Shown here piece by piece: positions 5,144-5,715 of a stretch of 5,715 nt of DNA. Source of the DNA: an uncultured bacterium (lineage in GTDB: Bacteria > Cyanobacteriota > Vampirovibrionia > Gastranaerophilales > Gastranaerophilaceae); assembly GCA_948888345.1 (NCBI GenBank), contig CAQTPN010000112.1:1-5715 (forward strand), in the 5' to 3' direction. How positions within the stretch are numbered: position 1 is the first letter of the stretch; every line of letters starts with the position of its first letter. The translations under genes were made by a program, and so were the position numbers. The notes under the pieces are model-generated. The model was not told where the DNA came from. It ran no database searches and saw only the letters and a list, made by a program, of their open reading frames with translations.

Positions 5144-5715
5144 ATGAATAATTCCATAAAATTTTATGATAATCAAAATAAAGATGAATTCAATCAAAAA
5201 ACAGGGATTGAATCAAATTATGAATACGAAATAGTAGAATCAGTTTCAAACGCAGCACCAAGCCCCTTTGATGCTATTGAAATTATTCTTGATATGGTAA
5301 AAACAGGTAAAATTAACCCCTGGAACATTGATGTTGTAAAAGTGTACGATGAATATATGAAAAAGCTTGAAGAATATAAGCAGAATAAAAATCTTAAGCT
5401 TATAGGAAGAACCTTTGTGCCGACTGCTGCTATCCTAAATTTAAAATCAAGAGAACTTGCGGGAATTAGTTTGGAAGATTTTGAACCTGCCCCTGAATTT
5501 GATGAATTCAATAATTTTGATGATTATGAGGATTATGAAGCGGAACAATTGCAATTACCGTCATCCAATGTTATTTCATTTGATGAAGTATTGCAGAGAA
5601 GGACAAGTACGAAATTAAACAGAAACAGAGGCGTTACCTTAAAAGATTTAATCCGCCACATTGAATTTTATGAAAAGCTTGAAAAGAAAAGAGAATTAAA
5701 AAGTGCAATAGACGG
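5144..5715 (+). CDS. scpA: Segregation and condensation protein A (3' end outside the window)
   Basis: ScpA is the kleisin that bridges the two SMC heads and recruits ScpB. The frame runs from ATG 5144 for 190 residues with no stop before the window ends. A nonconserved N-terminal tail (about 1-38) precedes the ScpA core: SPFDAIEIILDMVKTGKI at 40-57, corresponding to the family's PLDLLLxLI, then NPWNIDVVKVYDEYMKKLEE, then FVPTAAILNLKSREL, corresponding to the xxAAxLLxIKSRxL helix. An acidic, low-complexity linker (about 111-135, rich in Asp, Glu and Tyr) follows, as expected before the kleisin's central region. The PWN motif resembles cyanobacterial ScpA, and the usual EGPLDLLL is changed. 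The ribosome binding site is weak (AAAGAT), so translation may depend on coupling to smc, whose stop is 11 bp upstream. Assignment rests on these motifs and on adjacency to smc. Confidence 0.88.
   Translation, partial: MNNSIKFYDNQNKDEFNQKTGIESNYEYEIVESVSNAAPSPFDAIEIILDMVKTGKINPWNIDVVKVYDEYMKKLEEYKQNKNLKLIGRTFVPTAAILNLKSRELAGISLEDFEPAPEFDEFNNFDDYEDYEAEQLQLPSSNVISFDEVLQRRTSTKLNRNRGVTLKDLIRHIEFYEKLEKKRELKSAID

Noticed and set aside
5218..5511. A 97-codon minus-strand frame opposite scpA
   Set aside because: It is antisense to the conserved ScpA core and has Ser/Phe/Ile-rich shadow composition with no protein motif.

Overview
The window is AT-rich and densely coded. Two housekeeping blocks flank a small accessory island. 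The organism looks like a didermic bacterium of the cyanobacterial lineage, most plausibly a non-photosynthetic relative (Melainabacteria / Vampirovibrionia type). This is an inference. SMC has the N-terminal motif style shared by archaeal and cyanobacterial SMCs (GFTAIAGINGSGKSNI, LGLSTPRALRSEG). ScpA carries a PWN-type motif (KINPWNIDVVKVYDEY) that resembles cyanobacterial ScpA (DPWDV) more than the Firmicutes form. No rRNA or marker gene is present to prove it.

Layout: (i) 2-592 (+) is the 3' part of a type I signal peptidase gene (lepB). (ii) 598-1230 (-) is a compact three-gene operon read right to left: a 72-residue XRE/Cro-cI regulator, a 78-residue two-helix membrane protein and a 44-residue single-helix membrane protein. 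The last gene has a strong ribosome binding site and starts 1 bp after its neighbour's stop. (iii) 1231-1319 is a divergent control region with a good forward promoter and palindromic operator-like sites. (iv) 1320-1526 (+) is a 68-residue helical protein of unknown function. (v) 1566-1595 is a probable smc promoter. (vi) 1632-5132 (+) is full-length smc. (vii) 5144-5715 (+) is the 5' part of scpA, cut by the window end.

smc and scpA are 11 bp apart and form an operon for the SMC-ScpAB condensin, which organises and segregates the chromosome. LepB processes exported proteins and is functionally unrelated. The island between them looks like a self-contained, autoregulated cassette. A 20-bp sequence containing TTCTT-N6-AAGAA occurs in the divergent promoter (1241-1260) and again just before the two-helix membrane gene (971-990), with a decayed third copy at 1281-1300. 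A plausible but untested reading is that the XRE protein binds these sites and controls both itself and the small membrane proteins. No tRNA, rRNA, CRISPR array, transposon or convincing intrinsic terminator was seen. No stretch over 300 bases lacks a gene.
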